This document shows, one piece after another, positions 44,714 through 56,703 of a DNA stretch of 64,000 bases. Origin of the DNA: Rutidosis leptorrhynchoides (Eukaryota; Streptophyta; Magnoliopsida; Asterales; Asteraceae). The translations under genes and the position numbers were made by a program. The notes under the pieces were generated by a model, which saw only the letters and a list, made by a program, of their open reading frames with translations, had not been told where the DNA came from and ran no database searches. Location of the stretch: positions 97,252,001-97,316,000 of the forward strand of contig NC_092333.1 of NCBI RefSeq assembly GCF_046630445.1, written 5' to 3'. Position 1 is the stretch's first letter, and each line of letters opens with the position of its first letter.

Positions 44714-46528
44714 TGTGACGCCCCGTACAAAATTAACGTGTACGGATCATCAACAACAGGATCATTACAAGGTCAAACACTATATGCTTTTTAAAATAAG
44801 TTTGCATTCATAAGAAGAGGTGACGTCTTAACTAACATCAAAAGTTTTACAATCGATAGTATGCTTCTACGAATAGAAGTAATTAATAATAGTACGTGAC
44901 CCAATGGTAATTACAAATTCATTATTCAAAAGTAACATAAATTGTGAATGCAAGGTAAACGTTTCATGCAGAGACATCTCTAACAAAAGCAGCGGGAGTC
45001 TACACAGCAAGACTACTACAGCGGAAGCATCAAACCTCTAAGCACCTGAGAAAACATGCTTAAAAATGTCAACACGAATGTTGGTGAGCTATAGTTTAAA
45101 TTGTAATAGCAATGTACGGTAGGCCACGAGATTTTAGTATTTCAAAACAGTATGAAAAGTATATGATTAACCGTGGGCACTTGGTAACTAACTTAACGTA
45201 ATATCACCCCCTAAAAGTACACTTGGCAAGTGCATAAGTCTATGAAGTATTAAACACCCGTTAAATGCTAGCGCGACTAGCCCGAGTGGGGATGTCAAAC
45301 CCTATGGATCCATATCTAAGATTCGCGTTCACCGGTTCAAAAACCAATGACTAAACGTTACCGAGCTAAGGGGAAAGTTTATGCCGTTATATAACCCACA
45401 CATATATAAAGTTTAAGTACTCGTGCCTAGTATGTAAAACGTAAAAATTGTATGTATTCTCAGTTCCCAAAATAGTTAAAGTAAAAAGGGATGCTATAAC
45501 TCACAGTGAAAAGTAGTAAAGTCGATACGAGATAAGTAAGCAAGTAGTTGGTCCGAAAGGTCCTCAACCTAAGTCAAAAGTTACTAAGTCAGTAAATCGT
45601 TCCCAAAGGTTTAAAATTATGTAAATTAGGTCTTAAGTATCAACATCATTCAACAACATAAGTAAAAAGTAAAGTAAGTTTTCAATCAAGAATAGAGTTT
45701 AAAAGAAAGGCTGACTTCGTTCAGCTGCCACGACCTCTATACGAACTGAAATGAGGTGAGACCAGTGGCCATGAGTCCGTATATGAGTCCTTTAACCACT
45801 GAATAGTTTTCAGAACCAAACTCATCTTCGTTTGACCGTGGCGACTGTTTAAGTGCGAGTAGGTCAGAAATTTTAGCACAACGTTAAAAGGGCGTAATGA
45901 CTTTCGGAAGGCTATAAATCCTAAACCGTATATCGGATTTAGGCGAGGCCTAAACGGAAAATCATCTACTCGAACCGAACTAACTGAAAATAAACTTTCC
46001 AGTAGCCCAGGGAGTTTGATCAGACCCAGAAAATAGTAATAAAAGTGCTCCAGTGGGATTCTTGGTGCTTAATGTTCATCAAGGTTCTCATCCTTGATGC
46101 TTGTAGCTTCAAGTGCACAACTCGTTGATGTGTTTGCATCACTTTAACCAAGTTTTGACCATCATGACACTAGTGTATGTCTAAGATAAATAGCACAACT
46201 CATTTAAGGGTTGTAAGATGGTTGATGAACCAAAGTTACATCAAGATCTTAGATCCGACACATACATGAGTTCTAATAGTAATATTAAGCTATAAACTTG
46301 AACTAAACTAAATAAACAAGATCTTAAGTTTTAAAACTTAGAACTTAGTTAGATCTAGAAGATCCTAGACTAAAAAGTCTAGATCTAGTATTCTTAAGTT
46401 AACCCTAAGTTATAGAACTTGGATCTTCACTTTAATAAAACCATAAGTTATGAAACTTAGATTTTAGTCTTGTAAAATGTATATAAGCTTATAAGCTTTT
46501 GTTTTAGACAAAATTGGAAGACCATAAG
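44714..46528 (-). repeat. Family Z LTR, minus orientation
   Basis: The plus-strand start TGTGACGCCCCG is the LTR's 3' end read on the minus strand. The body is homologous, inverted, to 49970-51130: GACTGAGAATACATAC, CTCACCAACATTCGTGTTGAC and TTTTCTCAGGTGCTTAGAGG on the minus strand. The other end is not resolved, because a solo LTR (W) starts at 46529. Confidence 0.7.
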
Positions 46529-48615
46529 TGTAACGACCCGACTTTTTCGACTTGTTTTTGTGCCTTGTGGTTTTTGCGAAATTGCGTATTTGTGCGTACT
46601 GTGCTACTTTATACTCTGGAATCTTTATACATGATAGTGCTCTAAATAAACATATATTTAGTATCAATATCCTTCCAATATGTAAAGTTTTCAGTTGCAA
46701 CTGTTCTATTTTCAAGTAATATTCGTTTAAATAAATAAGTGCAAAGACAAAAGGCGAAAACGAAGATTTGAAGAAGCAAACGTCCAAAAAGCTCAAATGT
46801 ACAAGATATCAACCAAGTGGTTCAAATTATTGATAAGAAACGTCTAAAAATGACAAGAGTACAAGTTTCGGAACACAAAGTACAAGATATTAAATTATAC
46901 GAAAGGACGTTCGAAAATTCGGAACCGGGACCTGAGCCAACTATCAACGCCCGACGTAACAGACCAAAAATTTTGAGTCTACTATGCACAAGAATATAAT
47001 ATAATATTTAAATAATTATATAAATTATTTATTTATTATATATTTAATTAAATATAACGTCGACAAGCTAGCAAACAAAGCAATTGGGCATGGCCAGGCT
47101 AGCCATGCGATCGTATGAGATTAACACTGAGAACTCATGCGATCGCATGAGCCTCAAGATCAGACCACATCTATAAAAGGCAACGAGTTTTGGCCAGAAA
47201 AAATATATATATATATATATATCAATATCCCTCTGTAATATATAATAAATATATATATAATATATATAGTATAGGGTAGTTTTATATTAGATTAGTTTGG
47301 GTTATGTAAAAGTTATTTTACGGGTTTTGAAGTCGAAGTTCTGTCCGTGTAACCCTACGCTATTTTTAATTATTGTAAGTTATGTTCAACCTTTTTAATT
47401 TAATGTCTCGTAGCTAAGTTATTATTATGCTTATTTAAAACGAAGTAATCATGATGTTGGGCTAAAAATATTAAAATTGAGTAATTGGGCTTTGTACCAT
47501 AATTGAGGTTTGGACAAAAGAATGACACTTGTGGAAATTAGACTATGGGCTATTAATGGGCTTTATATTTGTTTAACTAAATGATAGTTTGTTAATTTTA
47601 ATATAAAGATTACAATTGGACATACCTATAAATAACCATATACACTCAATCGGACACGATGGACGGGATATTTATATGTACGAATAATCGTTCATTTAAC
47701 CGGACATGGGAATGGATTAATAGTTAATAGACTTATTAAAACAAGGGTGAAATTATGTACAAGGACACTTGGCATAATTGATAACAAAGTATTAAAACCT
47801 TGGGTTACACGCTGTCGATATCCTGGTGTAATTATTAAACAAAGTATTAAAACCTTGTTACAGTTTAAGTCCCCAATTAGTTAGAATATTTGACTTCGGG
47901 TATAAGGATAATTTGACGAGGACACTCGCACTTTATATTTATGACTGATGGACTGTTATGGACAAAAACCAGACGGACATATTGAATAATCCAGGACAAA
48001 GAACAATTAACCCATGGGAATAAACTAAAATTAACACGTCAAACATCATGATTATGGAAGTTTAAATAAGCATAATTCCTTTATTTTCATATTTAATTGC
48101 ACTTCTAATTATTACACTTTTATTTATTGTCATTGTATTTAATTGCACTTTTAATTTTCGTACTCTTTAATTATCGTAATTTTATTTTATCGCACTTTTA
48201 TTTATCGCAATTTCATTATCGTTATTTACTTTACGCTTTAAATTAAGTCTTTTATTTATTTAATATTTTACATTAGGTTTTAACTGCGACTAAAGTCTTA
48301 AAAATCGACAAACCGGTCATTAAACGGTAAAAACCCCCTTTTTATAATAATAATATTACTTATATATATTTGTATTTTTATAAGATAAAACTAATATAGC
48401 ATTAAGCTTTGTTTAAAAGATTTCCCTGTGGAACGAACCGGACTTACTAAAAACTACACTACTGTACGATTAGGTACACTGCCTATAAGTGTTGTAGCAA
48501 GGTTTAGGTATATCCATTCTATAAATAAATAAATATCTTGTGTAAAATTGTATCGTATTTAATAGTATTTCGTTATAAAAATATAACTATTTTGTACCCA
48601 TTTGCTTTAACATCA
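46529..48615 (+). repeat. W: Tat/Athila-like solo LTR
   Basis: It starts TGTAACGACCCGAC and ends TTTAACATCA. The last 200 bases (ACTACACTACTGTACG, GTTGTAGCAAGGTTTAGG) look like the end of plant Tat/Athila LTRs as I remember them. A TATAAAAGG box is at 47172, preceded by the perfect 18-bp palindrome CTCATGCGATCGCATGAG (47134-47151) and a near copy at 47104. No primer site or polypurine tract adjoins it. Flanks ATAAG and ATACA match at three of five bases only, so the duplication is uncertain. There is no ORF of note. Confidence 0.65.
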
Positions 48616-51188
48616 ATACACATGGCTTACTTTCATTTATATGATAAAACATGCCTTTAAGTACGTAGGTTACTTAACTTGATCACCGGATGCCTTTATG
48701 ACCGTTAATGTCACTTGACGTTACGAACAAATAGCGTACTGCGTACACATTTAACTTGTGTCGTAATCGGAATATTATGACTACGAAATCTTAATTATTA
48801 TTTCATAATAATAATTACTTGGGTTTTTGGATGCTTAATTACGCGTAGTAATTTACTTATGCTTACTAGTTAGTCTTGTTGGACTTTCTACCTTGTTGAG
48901 CCTTAGCCCACCCTACACTAGTTTGTGGACTATTTAATTAGCCCAATTATTAATAGCTAGTGACCCATTAATATGTAAGACAAATGCCCATTTATTAGAG
49001 GGAAAATGCTAGCATTTTTGTCAAGTATTATCCTTAATGTTGCATGGTATCCTAACATAAGCACCAACTTTAGACAACCATTAACCAAAAAGCAAAAGTG
49101 TATCCCCCTTGTCCCCTCCCATTCCAACGACCATCACCACCACCCTCACCCTCATTCACCTATAAATACAAGCCTTATTCCATCCATTTTACACTTGCTC
49201 TCATTTACATTTCACACACACTTACTCTCTTATCTCCTCTCTAGTCTTTCTCACTCTAAAACTTGTAAGTTTTTGAATTTCTTCTTCTTCCTCTCTTATC
49301 ATTTTTGAATTCATCATCATCATTAAAGGGTCTAGCTTTTTAGCTTTGATCTTGATTACATCTTGTAGATTCAAACTTGGATTTGAATCCTTCAAGAACA
49401 TGGAAGATTCAAGCTTTCTAGCTTTGAATCTTCACCTACTTTGTAGATCTATATCTTTTAACTTTAATCTTGTTATTTTGTTATAAAGATTCAAACTTGT
49501 GTTTGTAATCTTCATGTAACTTAAAGATCCAAGCTTTATGCTTCAAGATCTTCAAGAACAACCAAGATGCAAGCTTTCTAGCTTGAATCTTCATATCTTT
49601 TGTTGGATCTAAGTTTCCTAACTTATGATCTCATTATTTTGTTATAAAGATCAAAACTTGTGTTTATGGTCTTCATATAACTTAAAGATCTAAGCTTTAT
49701 GCTTCAAGGTCTTCAAGAACACTAAAGGTTTAAGCTTTCTAGCTTTGTGATCTTATAACTTGTGTGAAAAGGATCCAATCTCTCTAGCTTAGGGTTCCAT
49801 CACTTTATTTGACTTAGATTATGTTCATACTTGTTTGATTGAGGTAAAGTTTGTAGCTTTAGTTGAAAATGTAACTTGTAATTTTGTTAAGACTAAGGAT
49901 ATGATGTAACCTTGGTTCATCATCCATCTAAGACTCTTAAATGAGTTGTGTTCTTACTTAGTCTTAACATATTTTGTGTTGATGATAGAATCTTGGTCAA
50001 GGTGATGCTAACCCATCAACGAGTTGTACACTTGAAGCTACAAGCATCAAGGATGAGAACCGTGATGAGCATCAAGCACTAAGAACCCCACTGGAGCACC
50101 TTGCTTACAGTTTTTGGGATCTGATCAAACCACCTAGGCTACTGTAAAGCTGATTTTCAGTTAGTTCCGTTCGAGTAGATGATTTTCCATTTAGACCTCG
50201 TCTTAATCCGAGTTACGGTTTAGGATTTATGGCCTTCCGAAAGTCACTACACCCTATTAACGTTGTGCTGAAATTTCTGACCTACTTGCACCTAAACCGT
50301 CACCACGGTCAAACGAAGACGAGTTTGGTTCTGTAAATTATTCAGAAACTATAGGACTCCCATACGGAGCCATAGTCACTGATTACACGTCTTTTCGATT
50401 TACGTAGAGGCCGTAGCAGCTGATCAAAGTCAGCCTATTGTTTCGACCTCTATACTTGTTAAACGTACTTAACTTTTACGATGATGAATGATGATGATGA
50501 TGATGACACTTAAACTTATTTTATGCACTATTAGCACTTATGAGGATAACATACTGACCTAGTAACCTTTGACTTAGGTTGACGACCTTTCGGACCGACT
50601 TACTACTTGCATACTTTCATTATCGACTTTACCGCTCTTATCACTGTGAGTTATAGTATCCCTTTTTACTCTAACTATTTTGGGACTGAGAATACATGCG
50701 CTTTTTACGTTTTACATACTAGGCACGAGTACTTAAACTTTATATATGTGTGGGTTATACAACGGCATAAACTTTCCCCTTAGCTCGGTAACGTTTAGTC
50801 ATTGGTCTTTGAACCGGTGAACGCGAATCTTAGATATGGATCCATAGGGTTTGACATCCCCACTCGGGCTAGTCGCGCTGGCATTTAAATGGTGTTTAAT
50901 ACTTCGTAAACATACGCACTCGCTAAGTGTACTTTTAGGGGGTTACAAACGTTAAGTTAGTTACCAAGTGCCCACGGTTAAACATATACTTTTCATACTG
51001 TTTTGAAACACTGAAATCTCGTGGCCTACCTTACATTACTGTTACAACTTAAACTATATCTCACCAACATTATTATTGACATTTTTAAGCATGTTTTCTC
51101 AGGTGTTTAGAGGTTTGTTGCTTTCGCTGTTTAGACTTGCTGTCTTGGTGTTTAAACTTACTGTTAAGGACCTGCTGTGCTAGAATTC
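48616..51188 (+). repeat. Family Z LTR, plus orientation, truncated
   Basis: It has a promoter-like TATAAATA at 49161 followed by a pyrimidine-rich leader. Between 49320 and 49760 there are repeated words of the type AAGCTTTCTAGCTTTGAATC. Then comes the part shared inverted with 44714-46180: GTGAGT at 50646, GACTGAGAATACATGCGC near 50684 and TTGACATTTTTAAGCATG...TCTCAG ending 51102. LARD-X interrupts it at 51189. The 49006-49308 open frame is a promoter/leader artefact. Confidence 0.7.
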
Positions 51189-53691
51189 TGTGATGACCCG
51201 GAAATTTCCGATCAAATTTAAACTTTAATCTTTATATATTTCTGACACGATAAGCAAAATCTGTAATGTTGAGTCTCGAAAGTTTTGAAATCTATATTTA
51301 TGTAATCAATTTCCCTTTGACTATGCTCGACGATTCACGAACAGTAGTTTACGATTAGATGTGTAATCTATAAATATGAAATTTTATCTTTATAGTATTG
51401 ATATTACAAATATGATTATTATCATTAGTATTATTATAATTAGTATTATTATTATATCGGTATTATTATTAAGATTATTAATTGTATTCTTTTTTATAAA
51501 TCTATTATATTTAGAAATGATATTATTATTATTATTTTATTATTATCAATTATTATTATTAATATTAGTATTCTTATTAATATAAATGTTAATAACATTA
51601 TTATCATTAAATACATTGATAATTATTAATATTAAGTTAGATTTAAAATATATAACTACAGATAAATATGTATATTAATACATATACATATATAAAAGTA
51701 CAGCTTTATAAATAAACAGATATAGATATATATAAAAATATATATACTAATATATACATTCAAGTGGTTAAATGGGTACGTAATCAGTTTCCTTTTACCA
51801 TCCTTTTGTGATCAATTGGTCCTACTACAGCTAATCTCGTACGAATTAGAATCAAACACTAGAAACAATCCAAAATCAGTTAGCCATATTAATCAGATTT
51901 TTATTTGTTTTATATTTTTTTCTGTACGTTCGAATAATCCTTGTCTCTAATCTGTGTTAGCAGTCAACTTCACTTAAGCAGTATGATAAATTATAGCAGC
52001 TACACTATGTATTCAATTACTCTATATAAGTTAACCCCTATAATTCAAGAACGAAAAACCAAAAGAATCAGATACAAAATCTGTTAGCATCCCTTTCAAT
52101 CTTTATATAATTTTGTTTCTATCTACAATCTGTTACGTGTCACAATCTATCAATTTCTATCTAACTGTACAGATATCTTCATCTATCAATCTGACATCAA
52201 ATTATATGTATGTATACCCGAACATATGGAAGAAAATAAAAACATTTCTTCTTCTCCTCTTTATTGTATCGACAACCTTCCATCCTCATTAGGACCACTT
52301 GTATTGTTACTTCTAGTTTAACTCGAACACCATCATTGACGAACCACTAGACCACCATAACCATTTGGTGTCTCTTCCTTCCATTTTCTAAATCGGTTAA
52401 CCTCACAACACTCTCACCATCGTGAGCTTTCACTTTCAATTACCACCTTGAACAACACACAAACTACCATACGAACCACTTTCCTCTCTCTCTTGGCCAT
52501 GAACCACTTTGCAAAGCAAGAACAACCACGATTGCTACTACTTTGAACTTCATCTTCAATCATCATTAAACCAAGGAATATTATATAAACTCACCACCTT
52601 GTTATCTTTTCTTTTTCTGCACGCCTGCAAAACGCCAAATATCACCTCGCAGACCAAGGATCATCGAACCTTTAACTATCAATTACTAGTACAAGTTGTA
52701 GCAGCGTTTTTCTGCTTCTTAGTCTGTACAATAAGCAGCGACTGCAATTGAATATATTGGATGACGAGGGTGGCTTAATGATGAAGAAAATACTGCGGTT
52801 AAGAACCTTATAATAAGGATGATGTGTGATTTGTGATGAAGAAAGTAAGGGTCACTAAATACCCTCAACTCTACTTGCAAGTAAATTTAGTTTCTCTTTA
52901 TATATAAGGCTTTATCAAATATCCAAGACAAGTGATCTCCATGTGGGACTAGACTAAGTGACCGACCCAAAATGGGTCACTTACATCATGCGTATTATAT
53001 TTTTTCATGATGATGTTTGATTTTAGGATTTAATAATGATAAAAGTAGGGTAGAAGAAGGGTGACGAGCAGGACATATTTTTATTCATATTCGATTAAGC
53101 CTTAAATATAAACAAGTAATCCTTGTAGTAGTAATTGATTGAGCCGAGTAAAGTTTGATAAGTGAGGTTTCAAATCCAACGGAATTGATTTAAATTAGAA
53201 GAATGATTAGTAGACTAGTTAGTGGATACAATTATAAGAATGTGGACCATTAAATAGGCTTTTTGTTAGAATACTTTGATTATGTTAATTGTTGTTGTTT
53301 TATTGGAAGTGGTAGCCGACACCTTCCACTAAATTTTTTAGTATAAGCTCAACAATATATTTGGACTACTAGACTTAGGGTTCTACTTTGGGCACTAGAT
53401 GATCGATATGTATACATAAGTTGGGACGCATTCTGCTTCTTTTTTTTTATATATAATCATGATAAATTTAAGTGGAGCATTATTATAAAGGTGATGGAAA
53501 TTTGTCTAGTGATTATGATAAACATGATACAAGGGAACGGATATATGAAATATAAAAAGGATAGTAGATTGGATTAAGATAATGAGGTTATTGGTAATGA
53601 AATAAAGTTGAGGATAACTAGCTACTTCGTTATTTGTTGTTTCCTCTGATCGAATTACTGGGAAAAACAGAATAAGCTTGATACTATAATT

Positions 53692-53907
53692 GGGCCGATC
53701 ATTATTACAATCTCTCAAACTGGGTCGTAAACTTAATTAAATGTTGGGTTTGATTTTCATTTATTGGGTTGTCTTAGTTAGTGGGTTGAACTATATAGTT
53801 GTGGGCCATGTACTTATCTCTTTTGTTGGGCTGAAATTCCTTTTTGTTGCTGTTGGGCCGAGATCTTTATTTGCTGATTGGGCTGAATTCTAAATTGTTG
53901 TTGGGCC
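53692..53907 (+). promoter_or_regulatory. TGGGCY cluster
   Basis: At least six TGGGCC or TGGGCT words within about 215 bases, near 53692, 53802, 53827, 53854, 53878 and 53902. TGGGCY is the plant site II element bound by TCP factors. The cluster recurs in the second LTR with one copy changed to TGGTCC. Confidence 0.5.
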
Positions 53908-54770
53908 TTAACTACTTTTGGGTTTGAACTAATAAACCGGTTAAATAAGGGGGAAGTCTGGTATTAATCAGAATAACATAACGGATTGGATGGTTAAGGA
54001 ATGTTTGTGTTATATGAGAGGTCTTGGGTTCGAGTCTTAGCTTGGGCGATTCATTATTTTTTTTTTTTGAGCCTTTGAAGGTAGCCATTTATCAACTTAT
54101 TATTATTAATAATATTATAAATATTATTGTTATTATTATGATTGTTATTGTTATTATTGTTATTGCTACTATTATTACTATTAGTGTTAAAATTATTAAT
54201 TTTATTATCATATGTAAAAGTATTATAATTATTATCATTATTATTATTATTAAAATATATATAGTATTATTATTAATATGACTATTAAAATTTCTATTAG
54301 AATCATCATTTTTATTAAAAGTACCATCATTATTTAAAATATAATTTTTTTATAAAATTAACATTTTTATCTTATCATTATTATATTTTCATTAAAATTA
54401 TTATTATAACTAACATCACTTTTATTATTAGTATTATTATTAAAATTATTAATAGCAGTATCATTACTAAATCTAATTACTTTTAGTATTATTATTATTA
54501 TCATAAAAAGATACAAATTTTTATTTGTTATTATTGATATTATTTTAACAAATGAATAGTTATATAATGATATATTTAAAACATATCGCATAACAACCTT
54601 AATATTTTTCATAATAAATACTAATTATTTATCTAAAGTATATAGAATAAATTTTGTTAATATAGTTACCAATGAAACATACAATTTGCTAAAATAACAA
54701 TTAATAATAATAATATCTAAACTTGTTCGATTACAAGTATATATTCTTAATAAATATATGAACAATATAG

Positions 54771-54843
54771 GTTCGTGAATCCGAGGTCAACCCTACATTT
54801 GTTTAATGACGTCATATGTATTTTTACTACAAAATACAGTATG
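54771..54843 (+). promoter_or_regulatory. Putative leader exon in LARD-X LTR
   Basis: The segment starts after AACAATATAG with GTTCGTGAATCCGAGG and ends before GTGAGTTTC. The following acceptor-like region, TTGACACTTG...TTATTCTCAAG, ends at 55385. It has the same layout as 14010-14066 in GyB. Splicing is inferred. Confidence 0.45.
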
Positions 54844-55723
54844 GTGAGTTTCATTTGCTTTTTACCCTTTACATTTTTGGGCTGAGAATACATGCGCAAC
54901 TTTTATAACTGTTTTACGAAATAGACAGAAGTACCTTAACTGCATTCTATGATAGAATTATCTGGGATTGGGGTTGATTATTATGACACGCATTAGCCCC
55001 CGATTTTCGTTAGAGCGTGTGAGCTCCCGAGCCGGGTGGATGATTTATTATTTACGACATTTTGGCACCGGTTGGCCTATATTTTATAAACATGTGTTCA
55101 GCCGTGGGGTGTAAAGACCGGCACAGAGGTTCTATATTCTGAAGGCACATGTATTCAGCCGTGGGGTGAAAGACTGGCACAGATGGTTACTATTATATTT
55201 GGAATCCTCACCAGGTGTTCTTCATATGAAAGATATTTTTTGTGCAGTTGGAATGGGACTTCTGCACGTTTCATTATTTTTAAAAATCTTGTGGTCTATT
55301 AAAATGATAAATATGAAATGATTACTATAAACTGATGAACTCACCAACCTTTTGGTTGACACTTGAAAGCATGTTTATTCTCAAGTTTGAAAGAAATCTT
55401 CCGCTGTGCATTAGCTCATTTTAAGGATATTACTTGGAGTCATTCATGACATATTTCAAAAGACGTTACATTCGAGTCGTTGAAGTTCATTAGAGATTAT
55501 TATTAAGAAAATGCCGGATTAGGTCATTTATAGTTTGGATATTATGAAATGGTATGCATACCTGTCAACTTTCGATGAAATGAAAGTTTGCCTTTTAAAA
55601 ATGAATGCAATGTTTGTAAAATGTATCATTTAGAGGTCAAATACCTCGCGATGAAATCAACTATTATGAATCGTTTATAATCGATATGGACTTCATCCGG
55701 ATGGATTAGGACGGGGCATTTCA

Positions 55724-55860
55724 GTTGGCATCAGAGCGATGGTCTTAGCGAACCAGGTCAACATTAGTGTGTCTAACAGGTAGTTGTTAGGATGCATTAG
55801 TGAAGTCTGGACTTCAACCTAGTAGTTGTTAGGTTATATTAATGAGTCTGGACTTGAACC
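55724..55860 (+). promoter_or_regulatory. LARD-X primer-binding site and leader
   Basis: TGGCATCAGAGC (55726-55737) differs by one base from the initiator tRNA-Met complement. The next ~110 bases follow GyB's leader closely (GGTCTTAG, AACCAG, TTAGTGTGTCT, GTTAGGATGCATTAGTGA), so the two elements share this region. Confidence 0.85.
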
Positions 55861-55974
55861 TGGCCTGCATGTCAAAAGTTTTGCTTATCATTTCTTGTCG
55901 AAAATTACCTGCTTATCATTCTTAGTCTAGACACATCTTACTGCATTGATTGCATGAATAGTGTATAGACAAAA

Positions 55975-56028
55975 ATTCATATCTTAGCGTATCTGCTAAT
56001 CCATATCTTAGCGTATCTGTTACCATAA
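55975..56028 (+). repeat. Short tandem repeat next to the polymerase fragment
   Basis: CATATCTTAGCGTATCTG occurs twice in a row (near 55979 and 56003) just outside the minus-strand polymerase fragment. Confidence 0.8.
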
Positions 56029-56631
56029 ACTATGCATGATATATTTCGTAAATTCCTCGAATTTCTCTCTCCAGAAATCAAAGCACAGTTGAGCAACAGA
56101 AAAGCACTCTTTATGACTAAGGAATTGAGAGAGAATACTCTTCTTTATATCTTGGGTAGTGCTAATAACCGTCTTACCATAGATTATTGGCATCAATTCA
56201 CTTCTTCTTAATAACTTTCTGGATCTTACTGTATCGCAGACCTCGGTTTTTGTGCTCTGAGGGTTAATGCCAAATCTACCATAGAGCGAATTCATAAGGA
56301 TTTTGTACACATAAGACAACGCATCATTCCCAGACTTCTTAGCTTCTAACCTTCTTTCAAAGAGATTGCTTACAAAGTTACTGAAAGGGCTTTCCTTCTT
56401 CCCAAAGAGGTAGCCAGAGAGTGGAATCACAGTGTAGCCAATCTCTCTAGCAAACTTCAATTCTTCGCTAAAGTATACACCCACAAACTTTCCTGTTGGA
56501 AAAAGGAGAAGCCCGTTCTTGTCTCGATAGGGTAGAAATGGATTCTTGATAGTTTTCGGACATTCCACATATGCCTCAATAAACCCTAACTTGTTATCTA
56601 CGAAATCTTTTGGTCTATATACATAGATATT
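56020..56631 (-). pseudogene. Fragment of mitochondrial-plasmid-type family B DNA polymerase
   Basis: About 203 open codons on the minus strand. The frame enters from a stop at 56632 without an ATG and reads KLGFIEAYVECPKTI, FLPYRDKNGLLLFPTG, LKFAREIGYTVIPLSGYLF and FERRLEAKKSG. Next comes YVYKILMNSLYGRFGINP, the K...NSLYG motif B of family B DNA polymerases. From recollection these blocks match the protein-primed polymerases of plant mitochondrial linear plasmids. Similarity stops after FSVAQL (near 56090); the metal-binding DTDS motif and the exonuclease are missing. The fragment lies antisense in the LARD-X leader, between the primer site and the acidic ORF. It is a dead fragment of organellar-plasmid origin carried by a nuclear retrotransposon. 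Confidence 0.8.
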
Positions 56632-56703
56632 CTATGTAATTAGAATATCATCCGATATTCGAAAATCATTTCATATCGAAAATCCTTTATCTAACCGTGC
56701 AAG

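Larger units (their letters stand above)
51189..55723 (+). repeat. LARD-X 5' LTR (4535 bp)
   Basis: TGTGATGACCCGG to GGGGCATTTCA. It carries GATTCACGAAC (51332), ATT-rich tracts (51410-51590 and 54090-54560), a TGGGCC/TGGGCT cluster (53692-53907) and a B-box-like GGTTCGAGTC with a T run (about 54028-54069). A 73-base leader-exon-like segment lies at 54771-54843, a pair of about 35-base repeats at 55092-55184 and a GAGGT-CAAAT-ACCTC hairpin at 55633-55647. Short open frames recur in both LTRs and are not genes. Confidence 0.92.

Noticed and set aside
49006..49308. 100-codon open frame near TATAAATA
   Set aside because: It spans the putative promoter and pyrimidine-rich leader of the family Z LTR and resembles no protein.
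51376..51585. Ile-rich open frames in LARD-X LTRs (also 60244-60456, 54024-54281, 62935-63141)
   Set aside because: They come from ATT/TTA low-complexity tracts and repeat with the LTR pair.
52500..52760. Host gene exon in the LARD-X LTR
   Set aside because: The open frame is short, has no known motif, and its second copy at about 61370-61620 is altered by a deletion.
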